NCBI GenBank assembly: GCA_964592095.1
Contig: CAZQER010000011.1
Span: forward strand, 1-28,741
Reading direction: 5' to 3'
Origin: EX4484-2 sp964592095
GTDB lineage: Archaea; Altiarchaeota; Altiarchaeia; IMC4; QMZM01
Length of the DNA stretch: 28,741 nt
A model generated the notes under the pieces. It was given only the letters and a program-made list of their open reading frames with translations. It was not told where the DNA came from and made no database searches. A program made the position numbers and the translations under genes. Shown here piece by piece: positions 7,464 to 15,422 of the stretch (its first letter is position 1; each line of letters begins with the position of its first letter).

Positions 7464-8492
7464 ATTGAATCTGTCTATAGCGGATGCCGTATTCTTTAAA
7501 TTCTTAAATGCAATATTCTGTGATGGCCATGCACCCAAACCACAATCGGGGCCTGCATATTTTATATTATTGCCAAAGATACTATACGCTTTATTGAGTC
7601 TTTTACCTATAATTTTGATATTTTCCATCTTATTGAGCATCTCATCAAAATTCCCTTCCTTCCAGACATCAATACCTGTTTTATCTAAGTAATCAGATGC
7701 AAGTGAAAGTATATTGGTTCTTGAGATACCTACCCTAAGAAATTTATCATAAATCTCTAATTCCTTCCTTGAGATTTCATTTAGGGCAGATGGATTTTCA
7801 GCAGACTCCACACCTATTATAGATATATTCTCCGTTTGAAGAATTATATCTGATTCTATGAGTGAGTGTAGGTGTATCTGGACATCGAGTTTCTTTGCAG
7901 GTTTCACAGCAATATCAAGTGCTTCTATTAAATCGTCCCTCTCAAATATTAGATTTGTATTCAGACCCAATGACGGTTCATCCAATGATACAACTCTGGT
8001 TTTTATATAATCCCTATCAAGAATTGAATTGGAAACAAATTTCGAAACACTCTTTGCAATATTGAATAACAGGTCTGAATGGATTAATGTTCCAATCCTC
8101 TTCAGATAAAGCTCCAATGGTCCAGTAACACAAACTCTTAACTCTAAAGCCTTATTATTTTTCTTGTAATATTCCCTCGCAACCTCATCTATTGAATTTA
8201 ATTCTGGAATTATTGCAAACTCATCCCTCACCACCAAAGGATTTTCATCATCACTTAATCTCTCAATAAAATAGAAAAACTGAGATATCATATCCTGAAT
8301 TTGAGGATAGGTAGGTCTTTTTATCCCCGAGTAAATCTTCCTTTTCATAATGTCTGCAACAATTCTGTTAAATCTTGAATTCTCATCAAAACTAACATTC
8401 TTTGTAACTATCTTAATTGCAATATCATAAAGCTCTTCTCTTGATTCTTGCTCTGGAATTGGGAAACTGCCTATATCATCAGATATTATCAT
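7431..8492 (-). CDS. MetE-like catalytic-domain protein (archaeal core methionine synthase family)
   Basis: The protein matches only the C-terminal catalytic barrel of cobalamin-independent methionine synthase (UROD/MetE-like fold). Archaeal members of this short form are thought to transfer methyl from a corrinoid donor, rather than methyl-tetrahydrofolate, to homocysteine. Family landmarks are IISDDIGSFPIP at the N-terminus, VVSLDEPSLGLN with the LDEP motif (170-173), and GPDCGL with a zinc-ligand cysteine at Cys317. The first ligand pair, normally HxC, reads His207-Leu-His209 here, and Glu229 is a likely further ligand. The missing cysteine could mean altered metal binding or another methyl acceptor. 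The 353 residues look intact. It is monocistronic, divergent from pelota, with an overlapping 3' end with iorB. Confidence 0.78.
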   Translation of the reverse strand: MIISDDIGSFPIPEQESREELYDIAIKIVTKNVSFDENSRFNRIVADIMKRKIYSGIKRPTYPQIQDMISQFFYFIERLSDDENPLVVRDEFAIIPELNSIDEVAREYYKKNNKALELRVCVTGPLELYLKRIGTLIHSDLLFNIAKSVSKFVSNSILDRDYIKTRVVSLDEPSLGLNTNLIFERDDLIEALDIAVKPAKKLDVQIHLHSLIESDIILQTENISIIGVESAENPSALNEISRKELEIYDKFLRVGISRTNILSLASDYLDKTGIDVWKEGNFDEMLNKMENIKIIGKRLNKAYSIFGNNIKYAGPDCGLGAWPSQNIAFKNLKNTASAIDRFNSNLRTQFKRL

Positions 8493-8589
8493 TTTGTTTC
8501 TATATCTTATTATTATTTACCTTATTAATTACAATCAAACAACTCCGCACTGAAGTGTGGATTATTATATAATATATAAACACGCAAAA
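8493..8589. promoter_or_regulatory. Divergent promoter region, metE-like gene / pelota leader
   Basis: On the plus strand a long TATA-like tract (ttatataatatataaa, about 8565-8580) lies about 20-27 bp before an ATG at 8590. On the minus strand an AT-rich box near 8508-8522 would serve the gene starting at 8492. A small hairpin, CCGCAC-TGAA-GTGTGG (8545-8560), sits just upstream of the plus-strand TATA tract; whether it is an operator or chance is unknown. Confidence 0.4.
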
Positions 8590-8650
8590 ATGCAAAATAC
8601 CAATTTCAAAAACAAAGGGGTGAAAGCGCAGGGTTTATTCCTTGCGTGTT
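8579..8650. repeat. 9-bp inverted repeat bracketing the pelota leader
   Basis: AACACGCAA at 8579-8587 is exactly complementary to TTGCGTGTT at 8642-8650, 5 bp before the pelota ATG at 8655. The 5' arm lies at or just upstream of the expected transcription start, so the pairing may be relevant in DNA rather than RNA, unless transcription starts earlier. Confidence 0.55.
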
Positions 8651-8655
8651 TGTAA
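8590..8655 (+). CDS. Upstream ORF (21 codons) feeding into pelota
   Basis: An ATG at 8590 opens a 21-codon frame (starts MQNTNFKNKG, ends LFLACL) whose TAA stop overlaps the pelota ATG as TAATG (8653-8657). The ATG is at leaderless distance from the TATA-like tract at 8565-8580. Pelota itself has no Shine-Dalgarno sequence and no TATA box at a suitable distance for its own leaderless transcript, so it is most simply expressed by termination-reinitiation after this ORF. The peptide resembles nothing I recognise. The alternative is that it is a chance frame; a 66-bp ORF is not significant by length alone, and the case rests on its two ends. Confidence 0.45.
   Translation: MQNTNFKNKGVKAQGLFLACL
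8628..8645 (+). other. Small hairpin inside the pelota leader
   Basis: GCAGGG (8628-8633) can pair with CCTTGC (8640-8645) around a TTTATT loop, with one G-U pair, ending 9 nt before the pelota ATG. Its 3' arm overlaps the 3' arm of the longer 9-bp inverted repeat, so the two structures would exclude each other. Confidence 0.35.
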
Positions 8656-9725
8656 TGAAGATATTATGGAAAAATATGAAGGATAATGCAATCAAGGTAA
8701 GGGTAGATAATCTTGACGATTTGTGGTATCTGGGTGGAATAATAAAGAGGGGTGATTTGATTAAATCAAAGACTGAGAGAAGAATAAAATCAAAGGATGA
8801 TATAGAGAGGGGCAGGGAGGGTGTTAGGAAGACTGTAACCCTTTCCGTCTGTGTGGATAAGGTTGAATTGAAACTGGAATCTAATGTTTTGAGAATCTCT
8901 GGAACAATAGAGGATGGTCCAGAGGATATAATACCTATAGGATCACATCACACAATTAACATTTCAAAGGGAGATGCCCTGAAAATAATAAAGGATAGAT
9001 GGTCAAGTTTGGATTTGGAGAGGCTAAATGATGCTGAAAAAGCAACTCTAAGACCCAAAATATTGATTGTTGTTATTGATGAAGGGAATGCAACATTTGG
9101 TCTTGTAAGAGAGTCTGGAATAGAATATCTTGAATTATCAAAGAATATTGGCGGTAAGTATTACCGAACAGAGAGATCTAAAAGGAAAATGGAATTTTAT
9201 AGGGAAATAGAATTATCTATATCAAACATATTTAAAAGGGAAAATGTATCCACAATTATACTTGCAGGTGCGGGTTTTGAAAAAGATAATTTTTATGATT
9301 TCCTGAAGGAGAAAAACTCCGAATTCATTAAGATTATACATTTAGAGAATATTAACTCCTATGGTAGAACGGGAATCAATGAGGTAATGAAAAGGCCAAT
9401 TATGAAGAAAATTAGCGAGGATATGAATGCTGCCAAGGATTTTAGGATGGTTAACAGATTATTGAAGGAGATAGGAAAGGATTCTGGTTTTGGGATTTAT
9501 GGCTTCTCGGATGTTGAAAATGCTGCAGATATGGGGGCAATAGATATACTATTGGTAAGTGATGATTTCTTTCAGAAGGAGAGAGAAAAGGTAGAGAGGT
9601 TGATGAAATATGTAAGGTCTGTTAAGGGTAGAATACATATAGTAAATCATAAAAATGAGGCAGGTAAGCAGTTATCATCCTTAGGTGGGATAGGAGCAAT
9701 TCTGAGATACAAAATAAACAGATAG
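8655..9725 (+). CDS. pelA: mRNA surveillance protein Pelota (Dom34)
   Basis: Archaeal Pelota binds the empty A site of stalled ribosomes and, with aEF1A and ABCE1, splits them (no-go and non-stop rescue). The N-terminal Sm-like domain is visible from the start (MKILWKNMKDNAIKVRVDNL, then DDLWYLGGII). The family signature GPEDIIPIGSHHTINISKG lies near residue 90-105, followed by the central eRF1_2-like and C-terminal eRF1_3-like domains (VSDDFFQ, SSLGGIGAILRY). As expected for Pelota, there is no GGQ hydrolysis motif. A GTG at 8646 is in frame, but the conserved N-terminus begins with the ATG at 8655, giving 356 residues. That ATG overlaps the stop of a 21-codon upstream ORF (TAATG), which suggests translational coupling. 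Confidence 0.93.
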   Translation: MKILWKNMKDNAIKVRVDNLDDLWYLGGIIKRGDLIKSKTERRIKSKDDIERGREGVRKTVTLSVCVDKVELKLESNVLRISGTIEDGPEDIIPIGSHHTINISKGDALKIIKDRWSSLDLERLNDAEKATLRPKILIVVIDEGNATFGLVRESGIEYLELSKNIGGKYYRTERSKRKMEFYREIELSISNIFKRENVSTIILAGAGFEKDNFYDFLKEKNSEFIKIIHLENINSYGRTGINEVMKRPIMKKISEDMNAAKDFRMVNRLLKEIGKDSGFGIYGFSDVENAADMGAIDILLVSDDFFQKEREKVERLMKYVRSVKGRIHIVNHKNEAGKQLSSLGGIGAILRYKINR

Positions 9726-9761
9726 TTTTTCTTTTATATCAATTAGATTTCAATAAATTAT
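9726..9761 (+). promoter_or_regulatory. Promoter of the UPF0182 gene
   Basis: The 36-bp gap contains tttatat at about 9734-9740, centred about 25 bp before the ATG at 9762. This is the spacing of a leaderless archaeal promoter. Confidence 0.4.
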
Positions 9762-12515
9762 ATGGTAAAATTGGATAGTACTGTATTTATTATGTTTGTT
9801 ATAACAGTTTTAATTCTCATCCCAGAGATTGCAATTTTATATTCGGATTTTCTATGGTTTAAATCCATTGGGTATGAATCAGTATTCATAAAGATTATAT
9901 CTGCAGAAATTGGCATATTCTTGATTGCAGTATTAATATCGTTTTTTATAGTATCAATTAATTTATATATCGCAGATAGAACAAAAACATATAAACAGAA
10001 AAAATGGATTGGTGTTGGGATTCTATCAATAGTACTTGGCTTTTTATATGCAAATAGTTGGGATATTGCTCTCAAATATCTAAATCAGGTTCAGTTTGGT
10101 ATAAATGATCCAATATTCAATAAGGATATTGCATTTTATATATTTACATTGCCATTCTACAGGCTTGTTCAGAATTTTCTATTTACTATATTAATTTTAT
10201 CGATAATCTCAGTAATCTTGGTTTATATAAAAAACAGAGATATCACACTTATAAAGACGGAGACGGAGTACGAATTTGATGTATATGCCCCAAGATATCA
10301 ATTACAGACAAATTTTTTTGATATAAATGAAAAGGTGAAGATTCATCTTTACATCCTGATTGGATTTCTGTTTTTATTGCTTGGATGGAAGCACTCCTTG
10401 GATAGATACACTATACTTTATTCTGAAACGGGGATTATTTTTGGTGCGGGTTATACGGATATAAATGCATATTTACCCGTAATTTCAGTTCTTGTTTTTC
10501 TTTCCATAGGTATAGCAATAATGTTTTTTATAGCATCTGTACTCAAATTAAAGAAAAAGGTCAGCATATGGGGTTTATTAATGGCTGTAGTGATAGTTTA
10601 TCTTTTAACCCTTTTGTTGGGAACTACAGTATATCCGGCAATAATACAGCAATATAAGGTATTACCAAATGAGATTGCACTTGAAAGAGAATATATAAAA
10701 AATAATATTGAATATACTAGACATGCATATAATTTGGATAATATCAAAGATTTTGCAATTACGCCAAGTGAGAATGTATCAATTGATTATGTACTAAAAA
10801 ATGAAGATATAACAAATAATATAAGACTCTGGGATTGGAGGCCTCTGAAACAGACATACAAACAGATGCAGGAAATAAGAAGTTATTATGATTTCAATGA
10901 TGTAGATATTGATAGATACGCATTAAATACTACTAATAATACTTTATATATATCAGATAATAGATACTCTAAATATATTCAAGTAATGCTCTCGGCAAGA
11001 GAGATAAATTATGAGCAATTGGGTTCAGAAGCAAGAACATGGGTTAATAAACATTTATTATACACACACGGTTATGGACTCTGTATGAGTCCTGTGAATA
11101 CATTTACTGAGAGTGGTCTACCAGAATTCTTCATCAAGGATATACCTCCAATATCAACAATAGATGAGTTTAGAATAGAGAGACCAGAGATTTATTATGG
11201 GGAGAAAACAGATGATTTTGTAATTGTTAAAACAACAATAAAGGAGTTTGATTACCCGAAGGGTGATGAGAATAAATTCACAATCTATAATGGAACGGGA
11301 GGTATATTATTGGATTCGTTTATCAAGAAATTGGTTATGGCTGTTCGCTTTGGTGATGTAAATATAATTTTGAGTGAATATATAACTCCAGAGAGTAGGA
11401 TATTACTCAATAGAAATATACATGAGAGAGTTTGGATAATAGCACCATTTCTCATCTATGATTCAGACCCGTATGTGGTTACCGTTAATGGAAAAATCTA
11501 TTGGATTCAGGATGCATATACATATACAGATAGATATCCCTATTCCACACCATATAAAGATATGGATTTGAATTATATCAGAAACTCCGTAAAGGTTGTT
11601 ATAGATGCCTATAACGGTAACACAGATTTTTATGTAATCGATTCAAAAGACCCATTGATAAGAACATATATGAATATATTTCCAGATTTGTTTCATAGAT
11701 TTGATGAGATGCCATCTTCTCTTAAAAAACATATTAGATACCCAGAGGACTTATTTAGGATACAGGTGGATGTTTATGGTATCTATCATATGACTGACCC
11801 AACAGTATTCTACAATAAAGAGGATAAGTGGGTTGTACCAAATGAGGTTTACGGTCAGAGTAATAAGGTAAGAATGATTCCTTATTATATCATCACCAAA
11901 TTACCAGAAAAAAAGGATTTGGAATTCATTTTGATGATACCTCTCACGCCCAAAAATAAAGACAATATGATTGCATGGATGGCTGCAAAATGTGATGAAG
12001 ATTACGGGGAATTGATTATTTATAAGTTTCCAAAGGATAAATTGATCTTTGGGCCGATGCAGATAGAGGCAAGGATAGATCAAGATGATAAAATTTCACA
12101 GCAATTAACACTCTGGAGTCAGAGAGGCTCGGATGTAATCCGTGGAAATCTTTTGGTAATCCCCTTAGGTAATACATTGCTTTATGTTGAACCACTATAT
12201 ATAAAAGCAGAAAAGGCAACAATGCCGGAACTAAAAAGGGTTATCGTATTTTATAAATCAAGGGTGATAATGGAGAGAGATTTAAAGCATGCATTTTCTA
12301 AACTATTTAGTATTGATATTGAGGAAGTTGCTGAGGAAATGCCAAGAGGGATAAAAAATGAAAACAAGACGATAATAGAACTGATAGATATTGCATTAGA
12401 ACATTATAACAATGCCGAATCCAATATAAAGGATGGGAATTGGAGTGGATTTGGGGAGGAGTTAAGAAATCTAAAAATGGTACTCCTTGATATGAAGAAT
12501 ATAACTACTAAGTAA
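9762..12515 (+). CDS. UPF0182 family integral membrane protein
   Basis: This is a 917-residue member of UPF0182 (COG1615), found in actinobacteria, cyanobacteria, clostridia and archaea and without an established function. It has seven predicted membrane segments in the first third: roughly residues 7-27, 44-65, 82-98, 130-155, 193-210, 235-262 and 268-292. A large extracytoplasmic domain follows, with family hallmarks RLWDWRPLKQTY, LLYTHGYGLCMSP, RPEIYYGE, VIDAYNGNTDFYV and HIRYPEDLFRIQ. The C-terminal 60 residues form an acidic helical tail after DLKHAFSKLF. The length fits the family. It has its own leaderless-type promoter and a convergent 8-bp overlap with map2. The extracytoplasmic region suggests an envelope role, but that is inference. 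Confidence 0.9.
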   Translation: MVKLDSTVFIMFVITVLILIPEIAILYSDFLWFKSIGYESVFIKIISAEIGIFLIAVLISFFIVSINLYIADRTKTYKQKKWIGVGILSIVLGFLYANSWDIALKYLNQVQFGINDPIFNKDIAFYIFTLPFYRLVQNFLFTILILSIISVILVYIKNRDITLIKTETEYEFDVYAPRYQLQTNFFDINEKVKIHLYILIGFLFLLLGWKHSLDRYTILYSETGIIFGAGYTDINAYLPVISVLVFLSIGIAIMFFIASVLKLKKKVSIWGLLMAVVIVYLLTLLLGTTVYPAIIQQYKVLPNEIALEREYIKNNIEYTRHAYNLDNIKDFAITPSENVSIDYVLKNEDITNNIRLWDWRPLKQTYKQMQEIRSYYDFNDVDIDRYALNTTNNTLYISDNRYSKYIQVMLSAREINYEQLGSEARTWVNKHLLYTHGYGLCMSPVNTFTESGLPEFFIKDIPPISTIDEFRIERPEIYYGEKTDDFVIVKTTIKEFDYPKGDENKFTIYNGTGGILLDSFIKKLVMAVRFGDVNIILSEYITPESRILLNRNIHERVWIIAPFLIYDSDPYVVTVNGKIYWIQDAYTYTDRYPYSTPYKDMDLNYIRNSVKVVIDAYNGNTDFYVIDSKDPLIRTYMNIFPDLFHRFDEMPSSLKKHIRYPEDLFRIQVDVYGIYHMTDPTVFYNKEDKWVVPNEVYGQSNKVRMIPYYIITKLPEKKDLEFILMIPLTPKNKDNMIAWMAAKCDEDYGELIIYKFPKDKLIFGPMQIEARIDQDDKISQQLTLWSQRGSDVIRGNLLVIPLGNTLLYVEPLYIKAEKATMPELKRVIVFYKSRVIMERDLKHAFSKLFSIDIEEVAEEMPRGIKNENKTIIELIDIALEHYNNAESNIKDGNWSGFGEELRNLKMVLLDMKNITTK

Positions 12516-13395
12516 TAACATTACATCCATTTCCTGTTATAATAAGAGTATGCTCAAATTGGCTAACCATTCCTCCATCTTTTTCATGCAGTACGGGGTA
12601 TTTCTTTATTGCGTTTACCGAGAGTAATTCTCTAAGCACAAGTTCCAACCTCAGGGGATTTATTTTATTTACATACCATCTCTTTGCAAATGGCAGCTTT
12701 TTTCTTTTCTCTATTTCATTTAGCAGAATCCTTCCCTCCCTCATTCTAACAGGCTTATAGTTCTCAAAAGAGAATATCTCTGAATGCACCGATTCAATAA
12801 CTCTCCCGTAACCATCTGTTGCAAAAGGCTCAATTGCTAAAACCATATCCTTCCTTATCTTCCAATTGTATGGAACATTAATACTTGGAATTGATATACC
12901 TGCATGTAAATCATATCTTTTAATCTCATGTCCAGTAAGATTCTCAATTGGCTTATAACCTGCGTCATTGATTATCTTTTGTACTTCTCTACCTATTTCT
13001 GCAACAGACATTTCAGGTTTTATTATCTCTGTTACCCTCTCCAATGCCTCACGATTTACATTCAACAAATCTTTATATTTATTGGATAAGTCTATTGTAT
13101 ATGCTGTATCGGCAATATATCCATCAATATGAACCCCCAAATCAACACTTACAATATCATTTTTACTAATAGCTGTATTATCATTAAATTTTGGGGTATA
13201 GTGAGCAGTTATATCATTTATACATATATTGACTGGAAATGCAATCTTACCGCCCAATTCCTCAATCCTTTTCTCTATGTTATTTGCTATCTCCACTATC
13301 TTCATTCCCTCAACTATAAGCCTCTTGCTCCATTCTCTAACATCCTTCGCAATCTCTCCTGCCATATTGTAATTTTCCTTTTCTATCTTATCCAT
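12508..13395 (-). CDS. map: Methionine aminopeptidase, type 2
   Basis: It removes the initiator methionine from nascent proteins, using two metal ions. The pita-bread fold ligands are present: the two aspartates in VDLGVHIDGYIADTAYTID, the histidine in LTGHEI, the glutamate in LAIEPFATDG and the final glutamate in SQFEHTLIIT. The helical insertion before the last ligand (LLNEIEKRKKLPFAKRWY) marks the archaeal/eukaryal type 2 enzyme. The frame extends to a TTG at 13404, but the ATG at 13395 follows GGTGAAA at good spacing, so I use that start (295 residues). It overlaps the stop of the upstream transglutaminase-like gene by 8 bp, so the two form an operon. Confidence 0.94.
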   Translation of the reverse strand: MDKIEKENYNMAGEIAKDVREWSKRLIVEGMKIVEIANNIEKRIEELGGKIAFPVNICINDITAHYTPKFNDNTAISKNDIVSVDLGVHIDGYIADTAYTIDLSNKYKDLLNVNREALERVTEIIKPEMSVAEIGREVQKIINDAGYKPIENLTGHEIKRYDLHAGISIPSINVPYNWKIRKDMVLAIEPFATDGYGRVIESVHSEIFSFENYKPVRMREGRILLNEIEKRKKLPFAKRWYVNKINPLRLELVLRELLSVNAIKKYPVLHEKDGGMVSQFEHTLIITGNGCNVIT

Positions 13396-14038
13396 TTTCA
13401 CCAATGGAATATATTTTTATATAATAAATATAATTCATTAAAATTGTTAAAGACAAGTATATAAACCACCTCCACGGTGGTAATTCATTGATGTATGCTG
13501 TTAACCTTCCAACTGGTGATAGATATCTTTTAAATTCCTTTTCTGGCATTTTCCATCCATAAATCTCTGTTCTGTTTCTGATCGTATCGTTCTTCAGAAC
13601 ATAGAAATGGAGGGGTTGTCTTATAATCTTTTCTTCATATGCTCTACCATGCTTCTCCTTTATATATTTATATAGTGCACTTGTCAGTATTGATAGGTCT
13701 TCACAATCTCCGGCACCCCTTTCAATCGTCTCGTGCGGATATGCCCAATACTCTATATTTCCATATATCTCACAATCCCTTTTCTCCTTTATAGTTTTGT
13801 AGATGTACATCTCTGGATTTTTTTTATTATACTTGTATGCCTCCTCTGCAAATTTGACAAATATTGGATTATCCGTAGTAATCATGGAATCAATACCAAT
13901 AGACTGTCTGTGCAACTGCTCAATAAATAGAACAGGATTTGGAAATGAAACAAAAATAAACAAAAAAATATTCATGAAAATCATAATTGAAACCCTAAGA
14001 TACCATCTTCTCCTTATAAACCTGATAAGATTTGACAT
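13388..14038 (-). CDS. Membrane-anchored transglutaminase-like cysteine-protease-fold protein
   Basis: The core has the transglutaminase-like signature RGAGDCEDLSILTSALY, with the candidate nucleophile cysteine, and downstream PLHFYVLKN with the candidate histidine about 32 residues later. A hydrophobic segment near the N-terminus (IMIFMNIFLFIFVSF) and another near the C-terminus (FIYLSLTILMNYIYYIKI) place the catalytic domain outside the membrane. Archaeal relatives are annotated only as transglutaminase domain proteins; peptidase, amidase or cross-linking activity is possible and unproven. I chose the ATG at 14038 over an upstream GTG at 14050 (about 216 residues). It is co-transcribed with map, which looks like economy rather than shared function. 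Confidence 0.75.
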   Translation of the reverse strand: MSNLIRFIRRRWYLRVSIMIFMNIFLFIFVSFPNPVLFIEQLHRQSIGIDSMITTDNPIFVKFAEEAYKYNKKNPEMYIYKTIKEKRDCEIYGNIEYWAYPHETIERGAGDCEDLSILTSALYKYIKEKHGRAYEEKIIRQPLHFYVLKNDTIRNRTEIYGWKMPEKEFKRYLSPVGRLTAYINELPPWRWFIYLSLTILMNYIYYIKIYSIGENG

Positions 14039-14082
14039 ATTAAAATACACTTAACCACAAACCCTTAAAATACTATTCTTTT

Positions 14083-14155
14083 CGCCTCGGACAGGACTTG
14101 AACCTGTGACCACTCGGTTAACAGCCGAGCGCTCTACCAACTGAGCTACCGAGGC
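14083..14155 (-). tRNA. tRNA-Asn (anticodon GTT)
   Basis: The minus strand folds as a complete tRNA: acceptor GCCTCGG/CCGAGGC, D-stem GCTC/GAGC, anticodon stem CTCGG/CCGAG with loop CTGTTAA (anticodon GTT), and T-stem ACAGG/CCTGT with loop TTCAAGT. The discriminator is G73, as usual for asparagine. CCA is not encoded and there is no intron. An AT-rich box at about 14168-14184 lies at a suitable distance upstream. Confidence 0.97.
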
Positions 14156-14276
14156 TTATTACAATTGAATTTAATATATATTCATAATATTTTTAAATTT
14201 TTTAAATTTTATAATAATGATATAATCCCTATATTTTTAAATATTGTTACAATTATTCAAGAAATAAAACTCCACA

Positions 14277-14717
14277 ATGGATGATAGAGATAACAATAAA
14301 TGTATCTTTTGTAGGATTATTAATGGAGAGTTGCCATGCAGAAAGGTTTATGAAGATGATGATGTTATAGGAATACTGGATATAAATCCATTCTCAAAGG
14401 GACATGTACTTGTTATTCCCAAAAAGCATGTTGTATGGTTTCATGAGATGGATGAGGAACTTACATCCAAGGTTTTCATAGCAGTGAATAGGATATGTCA
14501 AAAGATAAAAAGGGCGTATGATGTTGAATACATTGATCTTTTTGCAAGGGGTATGAGGATACCCCATGTTCACATATTTATAATCCCAAAAATAAGAAAT
14601 GAGAGGAATGTATTTGACATGTTTGTTGATCTATTCAGTTATGTGCAAGAAAATATAAAAAACCCATTCTCCAATGAAGAGATGGATAAGATTGCTGAGA
14701 GGATAAGAAATGCATGA
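14277..14717 (+). CDS. HIT-family nucleotide hydrolase/transferase with a variant triad
   Basis: HIT proteins hydrolyse or transfer nucleotidyl groups through a histidine-nucleotide intermediate. The 146-residue protein has the N-terminal CIFCRIINGELPCRKVYEDD with a CxxC pair (Cys9, Cys12), the substrate-cradling DINPFSKGHVLVIPKKHV, and the triad region IPHVHIFIIPK. The first two histidines are present (His97, His99; the second is the nucleophile in the family), but the third position, normally His, is Phe101. It opens a four-gene operon whose next gene starts inside it (8-bp overlap). A TATA-like box is at 14229-14242, with no clear Shine-Dalgarno site. Confidence 0.88.
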   Translation: MDDRDNNKCIFCRIINGELPCRKVYEDDDVIGILDINPFSKGHVLVIPKKHVVWFHEMDEELTSKVFIAVNRICQKIKRAYDVEYIDLFARGMRIPHVHIFIIPKIRNERNVFDMFVDLFSYVQENIKNPFSNEEMDKIAERIRNA

Positions 14718-15408
14718 AATTATGATTCTTGCAGATATTCATGGAGATTTAGAAATGGTAGACAAATCTATTGAATATGCTAATAAGAATGGGATAGATG
14801 ATATCGTCTTGCTTGGTGATTTTCCAGCATATGGTGATTTCAGAGATAAAGAGATGAATTTGAAATGGGGGAAAAAAATCCTTAATTTATTAAATAAGAA
14901 ATTCAATTTGATGGCAATTCCCGGTAATTGTGACTCCGAGGATATTATAAGAGAATTTGATAAGATAGGTATCAATCTACATGCAAAAGTAAAAGAGATT
15001 CATGGTGTATCATTTATTGGTTTTGGTGGTGCAACAAAAACACCATTTAACACCCCTTTTGAACTCAATGACGAAATATTCTATAATAATTTAAAAGATT
15101 TAATGAAAAGAGTAAAAACAGATGATGTGGTTTTAATACTTCATCAGCCCCCTATCAATACCAAATGTGATTTAACCAGAAATGGTATACATGCGGGAAA
15201 TAGTGGTATAAGAAGGATAATAGAGGAATTTCAACCATCATTTGCTGTATGTTCTCATATCCATGAAGCGGGAGGTAACGAAGATATTATAGGAAAGACC
15301 AGGATATATAATGTAGGTTCAATTTCAGATGGAAGATTTGGGATTTTGGATTTAAGTAAACCATCTATAAAACTATATAGATTTGATGATTCTGGATTTG
15401 ATGACTGA
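14710..15408 (+). CDS. Calcineurin-like metallophosphoesterase
   Basis: This is a binuclear-metal phosphoesterase of the calcineurin-like superfamily. The metal ligands occur in order: ILADIHGD near the N-terminus, VLLGDFPAYGD, IPGNCDSED (the GNxD/H motif), LILHQPPI, and CSHIHEAGG where GHxH is usual. The C-terminal YNVGSISDGRFGILDL is typical of small stand-alone archaeal members whose substrates are unknown. A GAGAGGA site 6 nt before the ATG at 14710 supports that start (232 residues); it overlaps the HIT gene. Pairing with a HIT hydrolase suggests nucleotide or dinucleotide turnover, which is inference. Confidence 0.88.
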   Translation: MHEIMILADIHGDLEMVDKSIEYANKNGIDDIVLLGDFPAYGDFRDKEMNLKWGKKILNLLNKKFNLMAIPGNCDSEDIIREFDKIGINLHAKVKEIHGVSFIGFGGATKTPFNTPFELNDEIFYNNLKDLMKRVKTDDVVLILHQPPINTKCDLTRNGIHAGNSGIRRIIEEFQPSFAVCSHIHEAGGNEDIIGKTRIYNVGSISDGRFGILDLSKPSIKLYRFDDSGFDD

Positions 15409-15422
15409 GGTGTATGGATAAG

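Noticed and set aside
8579..8650. Known riboswitch class (fluoride, preQ1, SAM) upstream of pelota
   Set aside because: None of the conserved cores I know are present; only simple complementarity is visible.
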